A stretch of DNA of 64,000 bases from Streptomyces roseus (GTDB lineage Bacteria; Actinomycetota; Actinomycetes; Streptomycetales; Streptomycetaceae): contig NZ_LFML01000131.1 in assembly GCF_001044425.1 (NCBI RefSeq), positions 29,350 to 93,349 of the forward strand. Reading direction: 5' to 3'. Every line of letters begins with the position of its first letter. Position 1 is the stretch's first letter. The notes under the pieces were generated by a model that saw nothing but the letters and a program-made list of their open reading frames with translations, did not search any database and was not told the DNA's origin. Below, one piece after another: positions 26,772-36,057 of the stretch. The position numbers and the translations under genes were made by a program.

Positions 26772-27812
26772 TCACGCCCCCGTCCGGGAGCCGGTCCGGC
26801 GATCTGCTGCATTTCCTCTCCCGCCCGGGCCGGAGCCCGCGCCGGAGCGGGCGTCGGAGGCGGCGCTGGAGACCGTGCCGGAGCGGGCGTCGGTCCCGCC
26901 GTCTCCGCCACCTGCCGCGTCGCCCGCGGGCTCCCGTACGGCGGCCGCCACGTGCTCGCGGAACCAGCGGTGCCCCGGGTCGGCGGAGTTGCGGGGGTGC
27001 CAAGCCATGGCGAGGTCGAGGGGTTCCAGGTCCAAGGGGATGGGGAAGGTACGCAGTCCCAGCGCGGCGGTGGTGCCGGGGAGCCAGTCGGCCAGCGTGA
27101 GGGCGATGAGGTCGCTGTCCCGGGCGAGGATCATCGCGCTGGTGTGGCTGGGGACGACCACCGCCGTCCGCCGCCGGAGTCCGAGCTCCGCGAGGGCGGT
27201 GTCGATCGGGCCGTGGCATTTGCCGGTCCGGGAGATGCCGATGTGGTCGGCGGCGGCGAAGCGCCGCGCGTCGATCCGCCCCTTGAAGAGGGGATGGCCG
27301 GTGCGGGCGACGCCGACGAGCCGGCCCCGGGTGAGCGCCTGGGTGCGGATTTCCGGGTCGAGCCGACCGAGGACGCCCAGCTCGACGTCGATCACGCCCT
27401 GCCGCAGCGCGGGGCCGCCCTCCATCGCCTCCGGCAGGAAGACCACGTCCACGTGCGGGGCCTCGGCGTGGATCCGCTCGGTCAGGGGGCCGGCCAGTCC
27501 GGCCAGGAGCAGGTCGGTGCTCTGCACGGTGAAGCCGCGCCGCAGGTGCACGGCGTCGAAGCCGGCACCCGGGCGCAGCACGCTGTCGCAGCCGCGGAGC
27601 AGCGCGCCCACCTCCTCCCGGAGCTCCAGGGCCCGGGGGGTGGGGACCAGCTGCTGGCCCGCACGGACCAGTAGGGGGTCGCCGACGGCACGGCGCAGCC
27701 GGGCGAGGGTGCGGCTGGCTGCCGCGGGTGAGGTACCGAGCCGCTCGGCGGCCCGGGTCACGCTGTTCTCCTGGAGCAGGGCGTCCAGGGCGCGCAGCAG
27801 ATTGAGATCCAT
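26772..27812 (-). CDS. LysR-family transcriptional regulator
   Basis: About 346 residues. The N-terminal winged HTH is at residues 1-60 (LNLLRALDALLQENSVTRAAERLGTSPAAASRTLARLRR), followed by the LysR substrate-binding domain to about residue 300 (VHLRRGFTVQSTDLLLAGL, VDVVFLPEAMEGGPALRQG). The last 50 residues are a low-complexity Ser/Gly/Arg tail with DARSG repeats. Start is ATG 27812 with AGGAG five bases upstream. It heads the operon with the small unknown and crotonase genes, which it probably controls. Confidence 0.92.
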   Translation of the reverse strand: MDLNLLRALDALLQENSVTRAAERLGTSPAAASRTLARLRRAVGDPLLVRAGQQLVPTPRALELREEVGALLRGCDSVLRPGAGFDAVHLRRGFTVQSTDLLLAGLAGPLTERIHAEAPHVDVVFLPEAMEGGPALRQGVIDVELGVLGRLDPEIRTQALTRGRLVGVARTGHPLFKGRIDARRFAAADHIGISRTGKCHGPIDTALAELGLRRRTAVVVPSHTSAMILARDSDLIALTLADWLPGTTAALGLRTFPIPLDLEPLDLAMAWHPRNSADPGHRWFREHVAAAVREPAGDAAGGGDGGTDARSGTVSSAASDARSGAGSGPGGRGNAADRRTGSRTGA

Positions 27813-27924
27813 CGGTGCTCCTGACCTGCGATTTTGTGCCGGGAGCAACGATATGGCCGATCTCTTTGCGCCCGCGGGCAGCCCTCTCCTCCCGCCGTCC
27901 GCGTACGTTACGCGTGCCCGGTCG

Positions 27925-28530
27925 TCACGGGGCGCGCCAGACGTTGGCGAACGCGGCCTTCTCGATGGACCGCCGCTGGCGTACGGCCTCCAGCTCCATC
28001 ACGGCGTCGTTGACGATGGCCAGGACCGTCGTGACCGCCTCGTCGTCGAGTTCCGGCTCCTCCTCGGACGGCGCGCTCTGCACGCCCACGACCGCCGCGA
28101 GGGCGGCGAGCACGGGCTCGTCCGCCTCCCAGCGGTGCCGGGCCTGGCGGCGGGCGGGGGAGTCCACCAGTTCCAGGCGTTCGGACCCGAAGATGGAGCG
28201 GCCGCTGCGTCCCCGCGTCAGCTGGCCCTCGGCTTCGAGGGCGCTCTGGTACGCGGAGGCGAGATCGCGGCCCCGGCGCCACAGCCAGTCCTCGACCCGC
28301 TCGTACGGCACCTGCCGGGTGAGCGCCTCCGAGGCCTCGCCCAACTGGCGGTCGTCCGGCGCCGCCGGCCCACCCGGAACGATGCTGTCACCGTCCAAGG
28401 TGACGACCTGCGCGCCGATGAGATCGATCAGCTCCGCTCCGGCGAGCGCGAGCGACAGGTCGCCCTGCCCCACGGAACGGTCCGGCTGCGGATCCATGGC
28501 GATGATGAACAGGTCTTTCGCCGTGGTCAT
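27925..28530 (-). CDS. GPP34 (GOLPH3/Vps74-like) family protein
   Basis: A 201-residue helical protein of the GPP34 family. It begins TTAKDLFIIAMDPQ, then GQGDLSLALAGAELIDLIGAQVVTLDGDSI, the family's N-terminal core. It continues with VEDWLWRRGRDLASAYQSALEAEGQL and RHRWEADEPVLAALAAVVGV. Eukaryotic members bind phosphoinositides at the Golgi. Bacterial members are abundant in Streptomyces and their role is unclear, perhaps membrane association. It is monocistronic by spacing. Confidence 0.88.
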   Translation of the reverse strand: MTTAKDLFIIAMDPQPDRSVGQGDLSLALAGAELIDLIGAQVVTLDGDSIVPGGPAAPDDRQLGEASEALTRQVPYERVEDWLWRRGRDLASAYQSALEAEGQLTRGRSGRSIFGSERLELVDSPARRQARHRWEADEPVLAALAAVVGVQSAPSEEEPELDDEAVTTVLAIVNDAVMELEAVRQRRSIEKAAFANVWRAP

Positions 28531-28729
28531 GAACGGCTCCCCTCGCAGTCATCGGCAGTGGGGTGTCCCACCCGGCGGCCCGCCCGGCATCCGGGGCCGT
28601 CCGAACAGCGAGGGTATCGCTCCCGGTTGACGGAAGGCCGCCGTGTCGCGGGCCGGCGCCCGCCGCGCTGTTCTCGGGTCAGCCCTGGCACTCAGCCCAG
28701 GCGGGCCCGTGGAGCGCGTCCGCGTCAGC

Positions 28730-28972
28730 TCAGCGGTCGTAGCGCCGGTGGAAACGCTCCACCCGGCCCTCGGAGTCCACGATCCGCGCGGTCCCCGTGT
28801 AGAACGGGTGGCTCGCGGACGAGATCTCGACATCGACCAGCGGGTAGGTCTTGCCGTCCTCCCACTCGATGGTGCCGGGCGCGTGGGCGGTCGACCGGGT
28901 CAGGAACGCGGTGCCGGCCGCACGGTCGCGGAAGACGACGGAACGGGATTCGGGGTGGATGCGGGGCTTCAT
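28730..28972 (-). CDS. rpmE2: 50S ribosomal protein L31 type B
   Basis: An 80-residue L31 paralogue of type B. It begins [20 protein letters not shown] and contains the family's TFLTRST-like segment and [10 protein letters not shown]. It has no cysteine, so it lacks the zinc ribbon of the main L31. Such zinc-free forms replace the zinc-containing protein when zinc is scarce, usually under Zur control. It is downstream of the zinc-free L33 gene with a 93-bp gap, forming a likely zinc-limitation operon. Confidence 0.93.
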   Translation of the reverse strand: MKPRIHPESRSVVFRDRAAGTAFLTRSTAHAPGTIEWEDGKTYPLVDVEISSASHPFYTGTARIVDSEGRVERFHRRYDR

Positions 28973-29065
28973 GCGGTGTCCTTCCTCATGCCTCGTGCCT
29001 CATGTCAGTGCGCGTGGGTCGGCTACGGATCCGCGCGCCGTGGTCCGGGCGGTGCCCGGTGCGCC

Positions 29066-29230
29066 TCAGCGTTCCTCTCGGAAAGCGACGTGCCTCCCGG
29101 CCAGGGCGTCGTACTTGCGCAGGACGAGCCGGTCGGGGTTGTTCCGGGTGTTCTTGCGGGTCGTGTAGGTGGTGCCCGTCCCGGCCGTCGACTTCAGCCG
29201 GACGACGGGGCGCGTGGTGTTGCGTGCCAC
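29066..29230 (-). CDS. rpmG: 50S ribosomal protein L33 (zinc-independent form)
   Basis: A 54-residue L33, exact family length. It runs [19 protein letters not shown], then [18 protein letters not shown] and a basic end. The paired CxxC motifs of zinc-binding L33 are absent, so it is the zinc-free paralogue. GTG start at 29230 with GAGAGGAG upstream. It precedes rpmE2. Upstream lie a perfect 6-3-6 palindrome and a weak Zur-like palindrome. Confidence 0.93.
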   Translation of the reverse strand: MARNTTRPVVRLKSTAGTGTTYTTRKNTRNNPDRLVLRKYDALAGRHVAFREER

Positions 29231-29285
29231 GGGGTGCTCCTCTCGGCGGCACTCGCGCGATGTTTGACTCGCGCATGCCAGCTGA

Positions 29286-29300
29286 CTCCTGTAACAGGAG
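29286..29300. promoter_or_regulatory. palindrome upstream of the zinc-free L33 gene
   Basis: Perfect inverted repeat CTCCTG-TAA-CAGGAG. A second, imperfect palindrome GTGAACGATGCATTCCC lies at about 29,302-29,318 and faintly resembles a Zur box. Both lie between L33 and the divergent secreted-protein gene. Confidence 0.35.
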
Positions 29301-29409
29301 CCGTGAACGATGCATTCCCGTCCCACGGAAGGCGCGGGGCCCTTACCCGTCCGAGTGATCACCGGTGTGGGTGCGGGGAAGGCGGGACGCGAATGCCGAG
29401 GATGGCGGC

Positions 29410-29970
29410 ATGTCACTTCGATCTTCCTCACTGCGTCGCGCTCTGGTTCCGTTCGTGGCCGCCCTCGCGCTGTCGGCCACCCTCGCCTCCGCCTCGGCCG
29501 CCGCGGCGGATGCGTGCGGTTCGATCATCAGCGCACCCCTCGCCGCGCCCGTCTCCGACGACGACCCCTGCCCCAGCACCGACCCCGTCGTCTGCCGGAT
29601 CCGCGTGCTCCCCATGGACGAGAAGGTCGAGGCCCAGAGGACCCGGATCCAGTACCACGACCTCCTCGAGGACATGCACCGGACCGCGGCCGACATGCGG
29701 GAGGCCGGTGCCACCGACGAGGAGATCGCGAGGGAGCTGGTCGACATGCGCAACCAGGCCAAGGCGATCACCCGCGCCGGCATGACCCCGGAGGAGGTCC
29801 GCATCCTCGAAGTGCGCAACGTCGCCAAGTACGGCAACCCGCTCGGCCCCACCGCGGACCAGCTGTACGCCAAGTACGGCACCTGGCAGCAGGTCATCGA
29901 CGCGTCGATGCGGACGAGCTACGCGGTCGACCGCGAGCTCAGCCTCGAGTACAAGCCCTGCCCCGTCTAG
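29410..29970 (+). CDS. secreted protein of unknown function
   Basis: A 186-residue exported protein. Signal peptide: basic start [14 protein letters not shown], a hydrophobic core [15 protein letters not shown] and a probable cleavage after AAAAD. The mature part starts with Cys residues (DACGSII, DDPCPS, VVCRIRV) and continues with a charged helical domain ([38 protein letters not shown]). It ends in a conserved-looking YKPCPV. Cysteines suggest one or two disulfides. No known family recognised. The ATG at 29410 is chosen because it directly begins the signal peptide. Its stop nearly touches the convergent 1599-residue gene. Confidence 0.8.
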   Translation: MSLRSSSLRRALVPFVAALALSATLASASAAAADACGSIISAPLAAPVSDDDPCPSTDPVVCRIRVLPMDEKVEAQRTRIQYHDLLEDMHRTAADMREAGATDEEIARELVDMRNQAKAITRAGMTPEEVRILEVRNVAKYGNPLGPTADQLYAKYGTWQQVIDASMRTSYAVDRELSLEYKPCPV

Positions 29971-29976
29971 GCTCCG

Positions 29977-32900
29977 TCACGTGGCGGGGGCCGCTTCGCC
30001 GGACTCGCGCTCCCAGGCCGCGGCGAACATCTCGTGCAGCGGTGCCGTCGGCAGGATCCGGCCGAACGGGCCGAGCATCTGGTTGCGCGGCAGCGGCCGC
30101 ACCGCGTGCGCGGCCAGCTTCGCCGTTTCCAGGGGCAGGTGGGGGGCCTTGAGCTCGGTCCACTCGCCGGGCAGGAACAGGGTCCGGCCCGCCCGGGCCC
30201 GCTTCGCCTCCACCACCCGGCCCGTGCCCAGCAGCTCCGAACGGGCGGCGGCGTGCCGCTTGGCCGACCAGCCGTTCCAGCGCCGTACGTTCCGGTCGGT
30301 GGGCGCGGCCAGCGTGGCCAGCTGGAGGTACAGGGCCGCCGCGTCACCGCCGGTCCCGAGCCGCTCCGCCACCCGCGCCAGCAGCTCCGGGACGGACTGC
30401 CGCGGGTCCGCCTCGTACGCACCGGCCGGCACCGCGCCCGATCGGGCCCGGCGCATCATCCGCTCCAGGCCGCCGCCGGCCAGCAGCGGCGCCACCCGGT
30501 CCAGCGCCCCGGCCAGGCCGGCGACCTCCCGCACCCGCCGCCACACCTGAGGGTCGGCCACCGCGGCCGGCCGCAGGAAGGAAGTGCCGCCCGGTACGCA
30601 CACCACCAGCGGCCCCGCGTCGTACGCGGTCACCGCGACCGGCTCCGCTCCCTTGCGGCGGTCCGCCGCCACCGGCAGCCGCCCGGGGCCGAACCGCTCG
30701 GCCATCCGCTCCGGGGTGTCCTCGACCCGGGCCCCGGCCAGCGCCACCAGCAAGTCCGGACGGTCGAGCTCCGCCCGCAGCCGCTCGTAGAGGTCCATGG
30801 CGCCGGCCACCGCCGGATCCCCCACGGGCCGGTCCGTCCACGCCCAGACCAGCGCGTCCGCGACCTGCCAGTACGGGAGCCCCACCGGAGTGCGGTGCGG
30901 CAGCTCGGACCCGGCCGGCGCCACCGCCCGTACCTGCACGCCCGACCCGTACGCGGAAGCCGTCAGTTCCCAGCCGGCCGCCTCCACCGTCGCGTCCGCG
31001 GCCGCCGCGTACCCGCCCGCGAGGCGCCGGGCCCACACCTCGGAGAGCCCAAGGTCGGCCTCCAGCGCATCCGCAGCGCCGTCGTCCAGGGCGGGCAGCG
31101 TCCCGAGGTGCTCCCGCCAGACCGCGGCCATGCGCTCCACGGCCGCCTCGATCCCGCCCGGCCGCCACAGCTCGGCCGGATCCTCGGGCAGGGCCGCCGC
31201 CAGGACCGCGCGGCGGCCCCCGCCGCCGAGCCCGGCACGCAGCCGGTCGTACGCGTCGGCCGTCATCGGCGTCGCCCTGTACGGGGCACTGCGGGCCAGG
31301 GCGCGGTCCTCGTCACGGTCGGACCGGCCGACCAGACCGGCCACCACGAGGCGGGCCACCGCCCGGCGCACGCCCGTCAGTTCGGCGAAGCGCGCGGCCG
31401 CCGACTCCGGCACCGGGACCGGCCCGTGCTCCTCGACCGCCGCGACCAGGGCCCGCAGCCGGGCGGTGTCGTCCCGCTCCACCCGGACGGGCCGCGCCTG
31501 CGCTGCCGCCACCGGCACCGGGTCCCCGTCCCCCTCCGTCGCGGGCGCCACGAACCAGTGTTCCGAGCCGCCGGGCCGTACCGGCCAGGACGCCACGGCG
31601 GTACCGTCCCCGCGCAGCCCGTCCAGGGCCTCGGCGGACGCGCGGCCCACCCACCACCGGCCGCCCGCGCGGGCGAACGGCTGGTCGGCCCAGGTGTCCA
31701 GCAGCGCCAGCAGCGCGGTCCGCTCCCCGTCCGGCGTCGGTTCCACCACCGCCCGCCAGGCGGCGGCATCGATCGCGCCCACCAGCTGCGACCAGTCCCG
31801 CGGCGGCGCCGGCGGCGAAAGCCGCCGCACCTCCTCCTCGACGGCCCCCGCCAGGCACGCCCCGTCCGCAGCCAGAGCCGTCAGCGTCGCGGGCAGGCTC
31901 GCATCCGAGCTGCGCCGCCACGGGTCGTCCGCGCCCCGCGAGACCAGGCCGAACAGCGCGGGCATCAACTCCGTGTCCGGCGCGGACCGGCGCGGCGGGG
32001 CCGGCGGCGCCTGCGCGAGCAGGGTCACCCGCCTGTGCAGGGCGAGCCTGCGCCCTTCCACCCGCGCGGCCCGCCCGGCCACCGCCACCACGGCGTCGAC
32101 CAGCACCGGGTCGGTGACCTCCGGCAACTCCCGGGCCACGGCGGCCCGCAGGGCCCGCACACCGGAGCGGGCGGCCTGCAGCAACGCGTCCGCCGCCTGC
32201 CGGCCGACCCCCCTCAGCGCCCGCGACCCGGCCACGTCCCGGGTGCGCAACAGGTACCAGAAGGCGGGCGGCAGGGCCACGCCGCGCGACGCGGTGGCCC
32301 GGCGCACCGGCGCCACCCTCGGATGCCGCGGCGACGCGTGCCCGTCCAGCTCCCACAGCAGGGCGCCGTCGGCGGCGTAGGCGCGCACACCCGTACGGGT
32401 CTGCGCCTCGGCGAGGACCACGTCCTGGACCCCGTGCGCCACCGACGCGCCCTCCGGGGGCGCCCACAGGCCCCACGGCTCCTGCCCCGGCCGGTCGACG
32501 TCGAAGCGGGCGCTGCGCCCGTCCACGCTCTCCACCAGGAAGTGGTCCGGCGCGTTGTGGCGGTGCCGGGTGCGGTACAGCACCCGGGTGCCGACCAGCC
32601 CGTCACGGCTGCCCAGCGGCGATCCCTCCCACCCGGAGGGCAGCGGCGCCAGCTGGAGGGCCTCCGAGGCCAGTGCCATCCCGGCCTCGGACGGCCCCGC
32701 GGCCGGATCGGCACCCGCCGCGCGGCCCGGGAACTCGGGCAGGGCGAGCGCGCCCTGCGGCTCCCCGGTGACCGGGTCCACCACGGCCCAGGGCCTGCGC
32801 CCGAAGACCGCGTTGGTCCAGATCCGCGAGCCGTCGCCGAGCTGGAGCTCGTCCCGGTCGATGCCGCCGGTCCCGCCCGGCCGCAGGACCCGGCCGCCAC

Positions 32901-34776
32901 CGTGGCGCCCGCCCCCGTCGGCGGTCTCGAACTGGAAGCCGTACGCCCCGTCCAGACTGCCGCCGAAGGGCACCAGACCGCCCACCTCGTCCGGGGTGAA
33001 CGGCTCCTCGGGCCGCTCCGCCCACACCGCGGTGTCGCAGTGGTACGGGCTCGGCTTCAGCGTCCAGCTCACCAGGAAGGAGCCGCCCACGTAGTGCACC
33101 GCGTACATGGTCGCGTCGTCGGGCACCGTGTACGCGCAGGAGCCGCGCACCCCCTCCGGACCGACGGCGACCGCCCGGTCCCGCCCGAACACCGTCAGCA
33201 CCGGCCAGGTGGAGGTCACCCCGGCCACCCCCGGCGCACCCGGCAGCGCCCCTTCCGCTTCCTGTCCGCCGGCGCCGGCCGCGAACTCGGCGTACACCGA
33301 CTCCAGGGCCGGCCAGGCCAGTTCCTCGGGCAGACCGGCCGCCAGCGAGCGGTGCAGCGCGCCCGCCGCCCCCGCCCCGGCGAGCGCCTCGGCGATCCCG
33401 TCGAGGGCCGTCACCGTCGGCCGGTCAAGGACCGTCGCGAGCTCGGCCACGGCCTCCTCCGCCCCGGCCATGCCGCCGCCGGCCACGGTGTCGACCAGCT
33501 TGCCGACCCGCACGGCCACCTCCTGGGCGATGCCCGCGTTGCCCGGCAGCAGCGTCACCGCCGATCCCGTCCGGCGTCCGCGCGCGGGGCCCCACCGCGA
33601 CAGCAGATCCGCGTGCACGGTCCCCTCCAGCCGCGGTCCGAACACCGCGTCGGCGGCCAGCGCCGACAGGTCCCGCCGGGAGTGCTCACCCCAGAACCGC
33701 ATCCGCGTCTCGGGCCCCGGGTCGACCACCGCCACCCCGGCCGCCAGGCACGCGTCCAGTACGTCCGCGTCGAAGCCCTCGTGGTGGTAGCGCGTGTGGT
33801 GGACCGCCACCGCGGCCCCCTCGGTCCGCAGCCGCGGCCCCAACCGGCCCACCAGGTCGAGGAATTCCGCCGGCAGCGGCTGCCGCGCCACCCCGCCCCC
33901 GGGCTGCGCCGCGTACTGGTACATCCGTACGTAGTTCCCCACCCAGTGGTGCAGCCCGCCGTGGGGCACCACCCGCCCGGCCTCCATGGCCTGCGCCGCG
34001 CCCGCGCCGATGAGCGTCCGCAGCCAGGCCCCGCCGTCGGTGACCCCGTCGGGGAACACCTCCACCAGCCCCGCCAGGATCGCGTCGGCCGGCGGATGGG
34101 CCGCCAGGGCCGTACCCGCGGCATCGAGGAGCGCCTCCGGCACCGACTTGTTCCGCGTGACCGACAGGATCGCGCCCACCAGCCGCGCGACTTCCTCGTC
34201 CCCGTGCCCGGCCGCCTTCGCGGAGGCCCGCACCCGGCGTACCAGGTCGGCCGGCAGGTCCGCCGCCGAACCCGCCCACGCGGTCAGGAACGCCTCCAGG
34301 GCGGTGTGCGCGGCGGAGGGCTCCAGCGTCTCGGCGAGGAACCGCTGGTGGGCCCCGAACTCCTTGGCCGGCATGGCCCCGCCCGCCGCGAACAGCAGCG
34401 CGTTGGCCCTGCGGTACGCGGGTTCCACCGGGAGCGCGTGCTGGGCCTCGGCCGCGCGCGCCGCAGCGTAGGCCCGCCCGCCCGGCCGGCTCCCGAAGCC
34501 GATCAGCCGGTGGCCCACGGTGTCCCAGAACCACGGCAGATGCGCTGCCGGCAGCCGCCGCGCCCGCGCCGTCATCGCGTCCACGAACCGGCCGGGCTTG
34601 TGCCGGGACCGCCCGAGCTCCGTGCGCATGTCCTCGATCAGATCGCGCGCGCTCCCGGCCGCGCCCGGGTCGTGGGCGGCGACCCAGTCGGCGTACGTGG
34701 TGGAGGAGTGGGCACCGGCGGCCGGCAGCAGGGCTTCCAACGAGACGATCATGTCTCGCATCGTCGCACGCACCAC
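29977..34776 (-). CDS. giant conserved protein of unknown function (1599 aa)
   Basis: A 1599-residue cytoplasmic protein with no signal peptide or membrane helix. The first 400 residues are helical, with PGRFVDAMTARARRLPAAHLPWFW and LHHWVGNYVRMYQYAA. Residues about 590-830 are beta-rich with repeated Gly/Trp phrases (AVHYVGGSFLVSWTLKPSPYHCD, WTNAVFGRRPWAVVD), possibly a propeller. The C-terminal third is again helical and ends NQMLGPFGRILPTAPLHEMF. Proteins of this size and make-up occur in streptomycetes, sometimes beside MoxR/VWA genes, but none is adjacent here. GTG start with GGAG eight bases upstream. The FAD monooxygenase gene ends 30 bp before it on the same strand. Confidence 0.75.
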   Translation of the reverse strand: MVRATMRDMIVSLEALLPAAGAHSSTTYADWVAAHDPGAAGSARDLIEDMRTELGRSRHKPGRFVDAMTARARRLPAAHLPWFWDTVGHRLIGFGSRPGGRAYAAARAAEAQHALPVEPAYRRANALLFAAGGAMPAKEFGAHQRFLAETLEPSAAHTALEAFLTAWAGSAADLPADLVRRVRASAKAAGHGDEEVARLVGAILSVTRNKSVPEALLDAAGTALAAHPPADAILAGLVEVFPDGVTDGGAWLRTLIGAGAAQAMEAGRVVPHGGLHHWVGNYVRMYQYAAQPGGGVARQPLPAEFLDLVGRLGPRLRTEGAAVAVHHTRYHHEGFDADVLDACLAAGVAVVDPGPETRMRFWGEHSRRDLSALAADAVFGPRLEGTVHADLLSRWGPARGRRTGSAVTLLPGNAGIAQEVAVRVGKLVDTVAGGGMAGAEEAVAELATVLDRPTVTALDGIAEALAGAGAAGALHRSLAAGLPEELAWPALESVYAEFAAGAGGQEAEGALPGAPGVAGVTSTWPVLTVFGRDRAVAVGPEGVRGSCAYTVPDDATMYAVHYVGGSFLVSWTLKPSPYHCDTAVWAERPEEPFTPDEVGGLVPFGGSLDGAYGFQFETADGGGRHGGGRVLRPGGTGGIDRDELQLGDGSRIWTNAVFGRRPWAVVDPVTGEPQGALALPEFPGRAAGADPAAGPSEAGMALASEALQLAPLPSGWEGSPLGSRDGLVGTRVLYRTRHRHNAPDHFLVESVDGRSARFDVDRPGQEPWGLWAPPEGASVAHGVQDVVLAEAQTRTGVRAYAADGALLWELDGHASPRHPRVAPVRRATASRGVALPPAFWYLLRTRDVAGSRALRGVGRQAADALLQAARSGVRALRAAVARELPEVTDPVLVDAVVAVAGRAARVEGRRLALHRRVTLLAQAPPAPPRRSAPDTELMPALFGLVSRGADDPWRRSSDASLPATLTALAADGACLAGAVEEEVRRLSPPAPPRDWSQLVGAIDAAAWRAVVEPTPDGERTALLALLDTWADQPFARAGGRWWVGRASAEALDGLRGDGTAVASWPVRPGGSEHWFVAPATEGDGDPVPVAAAQARPVRVERDDTARLRALVAAVEEHGPVPVPESAAARFAELTGVRRAVARLVVAGLVGRSDRDEDRALARSAPYRATPMTADAYDRLRAGLGGGGRRAVLAAALPEDPAELWRPGGIEAAVERMAAVWREHLGTLPALDDGAADALEADLGLSEVWARRLAGGYAAAADATVEAAGWELTASAYGSGVQVRAVAPAGSELPHRTPVGLPYWQVADALVWAWTDRPVGDPAVAGAMDLYERLRAELDRPDLLVALAGARVEDTPERMAERFGPGRLPVAADRRKGAEPVAVTAYDAGPLVVCVPGGTSFLRPAAVADPQVWRRVREVAGLAGALDRVAPLLAGGGLERMMRRARSGAVPAGAYEADPRQSVPELLARVAERLGTGGDAAALYLQLATLAAPTDRNVRRWNGWSAKRHAAARSELLGTGRVVEAKRARAGRTLFLPGEWTELKAPHLPLETAKLAAHAVRPLPRNQMLGPFGRILPTAPLHEMFAAAWERESGEAAPAT

Positions 34777-34806
34777 CGACAGCTCCGCGCGCCCGCCGCT
34801 GCCCGT

Positions 34807-35943
34807 TCAGCCGGCCTGCTCATAGGCGGTGAAGAGGGCGACGAGGCTGTGCGGGGCGTTCTCGTCGAAGCACAGCTCGTGGTTGCGGGCCGCCTCGGCT
34901 GCGGCAGCGGCACTGCGCGGGAAGAGGGCTTCCTCGTACGCGGTGAGCGCGGCCTCGACGTCGCCCGGGTGCGCGGCCACCGCGCTGCCCAGCTTGGCGC
35001 CGTCGTACATGGCGAGGTTCGCGCCCTCGCCCGCGAACGGCGACATGAGGTGCGCGGCGTCGCCGAGCAGGGTGACGCCGGGCACGCGGTCCCACCGGTG
35101 ATCGACGGGCAGGGCGTTGATGGCGCGCGGCACCGGAGCGGTCTCGCCGTCCGTGATGAGCGAGGTGAGTTCCGGGGCCCAGTCTCCGAACTCCTCGGCG
35201 ATCAGGGCCGCGGCCGCGCCTGGGCGGCCGAAGTCGATGCCGGCGAGCCACTCCCGCGGCTTGTTGAACGAGGCGTACGTGTGCAGGACCCCGCCGGGCT
35301 CCCGGTGGGCGAGGATCCCCTTTCCCGGGGCGAGCGCGAAGAGGGAGCCGCCGCCGACCGCCCGTGCCCCGGCCGGGTGGCGGGTGTCGGCATCGAACAG
35401 GTGGGTCTCGACGAACGAGATGCCGGTGTACGCCGGCTTCGCGTCGGACAGCAGCGGCCGCACGCGCGACCAGGCCCCGTCGGCGCCGACCAGGAGGCCG
35501 GTCGTCACGGTGGTCCCGTCCGCGAACGCCACCTCGTGCCGCCCTTCGCCGATGGGGCGCACCGCTGTGGCCTTGCGTCCCCACCGGATCGTGTCGGCGG
35601 GGAGCGAGTCGAGCAGGATGCGGCGCAGCTCGCCGCGGTGGACCTCGGGACGGCCGCCGGTGCCGTCGTCCCGTTCGTCGCGGAGCACGGCCCCGCTCTT
35701 GTCGAGCACGCGCATGGCTTCCCCGCCCTCGTGGACGATGCCGCGGAACGCGTCGAACAGTCCGGCGGCCTTCAGGGCTCGCTGCCCGTTGTGGTCGTGG
35801 ATGTCGAGCATGCCGCCCTGTGCGCGGGCGGTCGGCGAGGGCTCCGCCTCGTAGATCGTCGCCGGGATGCCGTGGACGTGAAGGACGCGGGCGAGGGTCA
35901 GCCCGCCGAGTCCGGCGCCGATGATCGTGATGTCAGTGGTCAT
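34807..35943 (-). CDS. FAD-dependent monooxygenase, TetX-like
   Basis: A 378-residue class A flavoprotein monooxygenase. It has the FAD-binding GxGxxG (IIGAGLGGLTLARVL), the DG motif (GLLVGADGAWSRVRPLL) and the second FAD motif GD (VTLLGDAAHLMSPFAGEGANLAMYDGAKL). The last closely resembles that of tetracycline-inactivating TetX enzymes and related hydroxylases. It should hydroxylate an aromatic or polyketide substrate using NADPH and oxygen. A divergent TetR gene with three operator copies controls it. Antibiotic inactivation is possible but not shown. Confidence 0.92.
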   Translation of the reverse strand: MTTDITIIGAGLGGLTLARVLHVHGIPATIYEAEPSPTARAQGGMLDIHDHNGQRALKAAGLFDAFRGIVHEGGEAMRVLDKSGAVLRDERDDGTGGRPEVHRGELRRILLDSLPADTIRWGRKATAVRPIGEGRHEVAFADGTTVTTGLLVGADGAWSRVRPLLSDAKPAYTGISFVETHLFDADTRHPAGARAVGGGSLFALAPGKGILAHREPGGVLHTYASFNKPREWLAGIDFGRPGAAAALIAEEFGDWAPELTSLITDGETAPVPRAINALPVDHRWDRVPGVTLLGDAAHLMSPFAGEGANLAMYDGAKLGSAVAAHPGDVEAALTAYEEALFPRSAAAAAEAARNHELCFDENAPHSLVALFTAYEQAG

Positions 35944-35969
35944 GGTGGTTTTCCCTGCCCGTCGACTCT

Positions 35970-36037
35970 CTGGAATGCCGTTCCAGAATCAGACTGGAGC
36001 GGCGTTCCAGGGATGTCAAGCTGGAACGGGGTTCCAG
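35970..36037. promoter_or_regulatory. three TetR operator copies
   Basis: Three 17-bp palindromes of the form CTGGAANNNNNTTCCAG at 35970-35986, 35994-36010 (one arm variant, CTGGAG) and 36021-36037. They fill the 114-bp gap between the divergent TetX-like and TetR genes. A minus-strand -35 TTGACA (revcomp of 36014-36019) lies between copies two and three. Confidence 0.85.
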
Positions 36038-36057
36038 GCTTGTGTCAGGATGGGGCC

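Noticed and set aside
30034-36057. Very long plus-strand open frame (over 6 kb) opposite the 1599-residue and TetX-like genes
   Set aside because: It is antisense to well-supported genes, its translation is Arg/Pro/Gly-rich low complexity, and only its last 225 codons (the TetR gene) are real. Long antisense frames are expected at this GC content.
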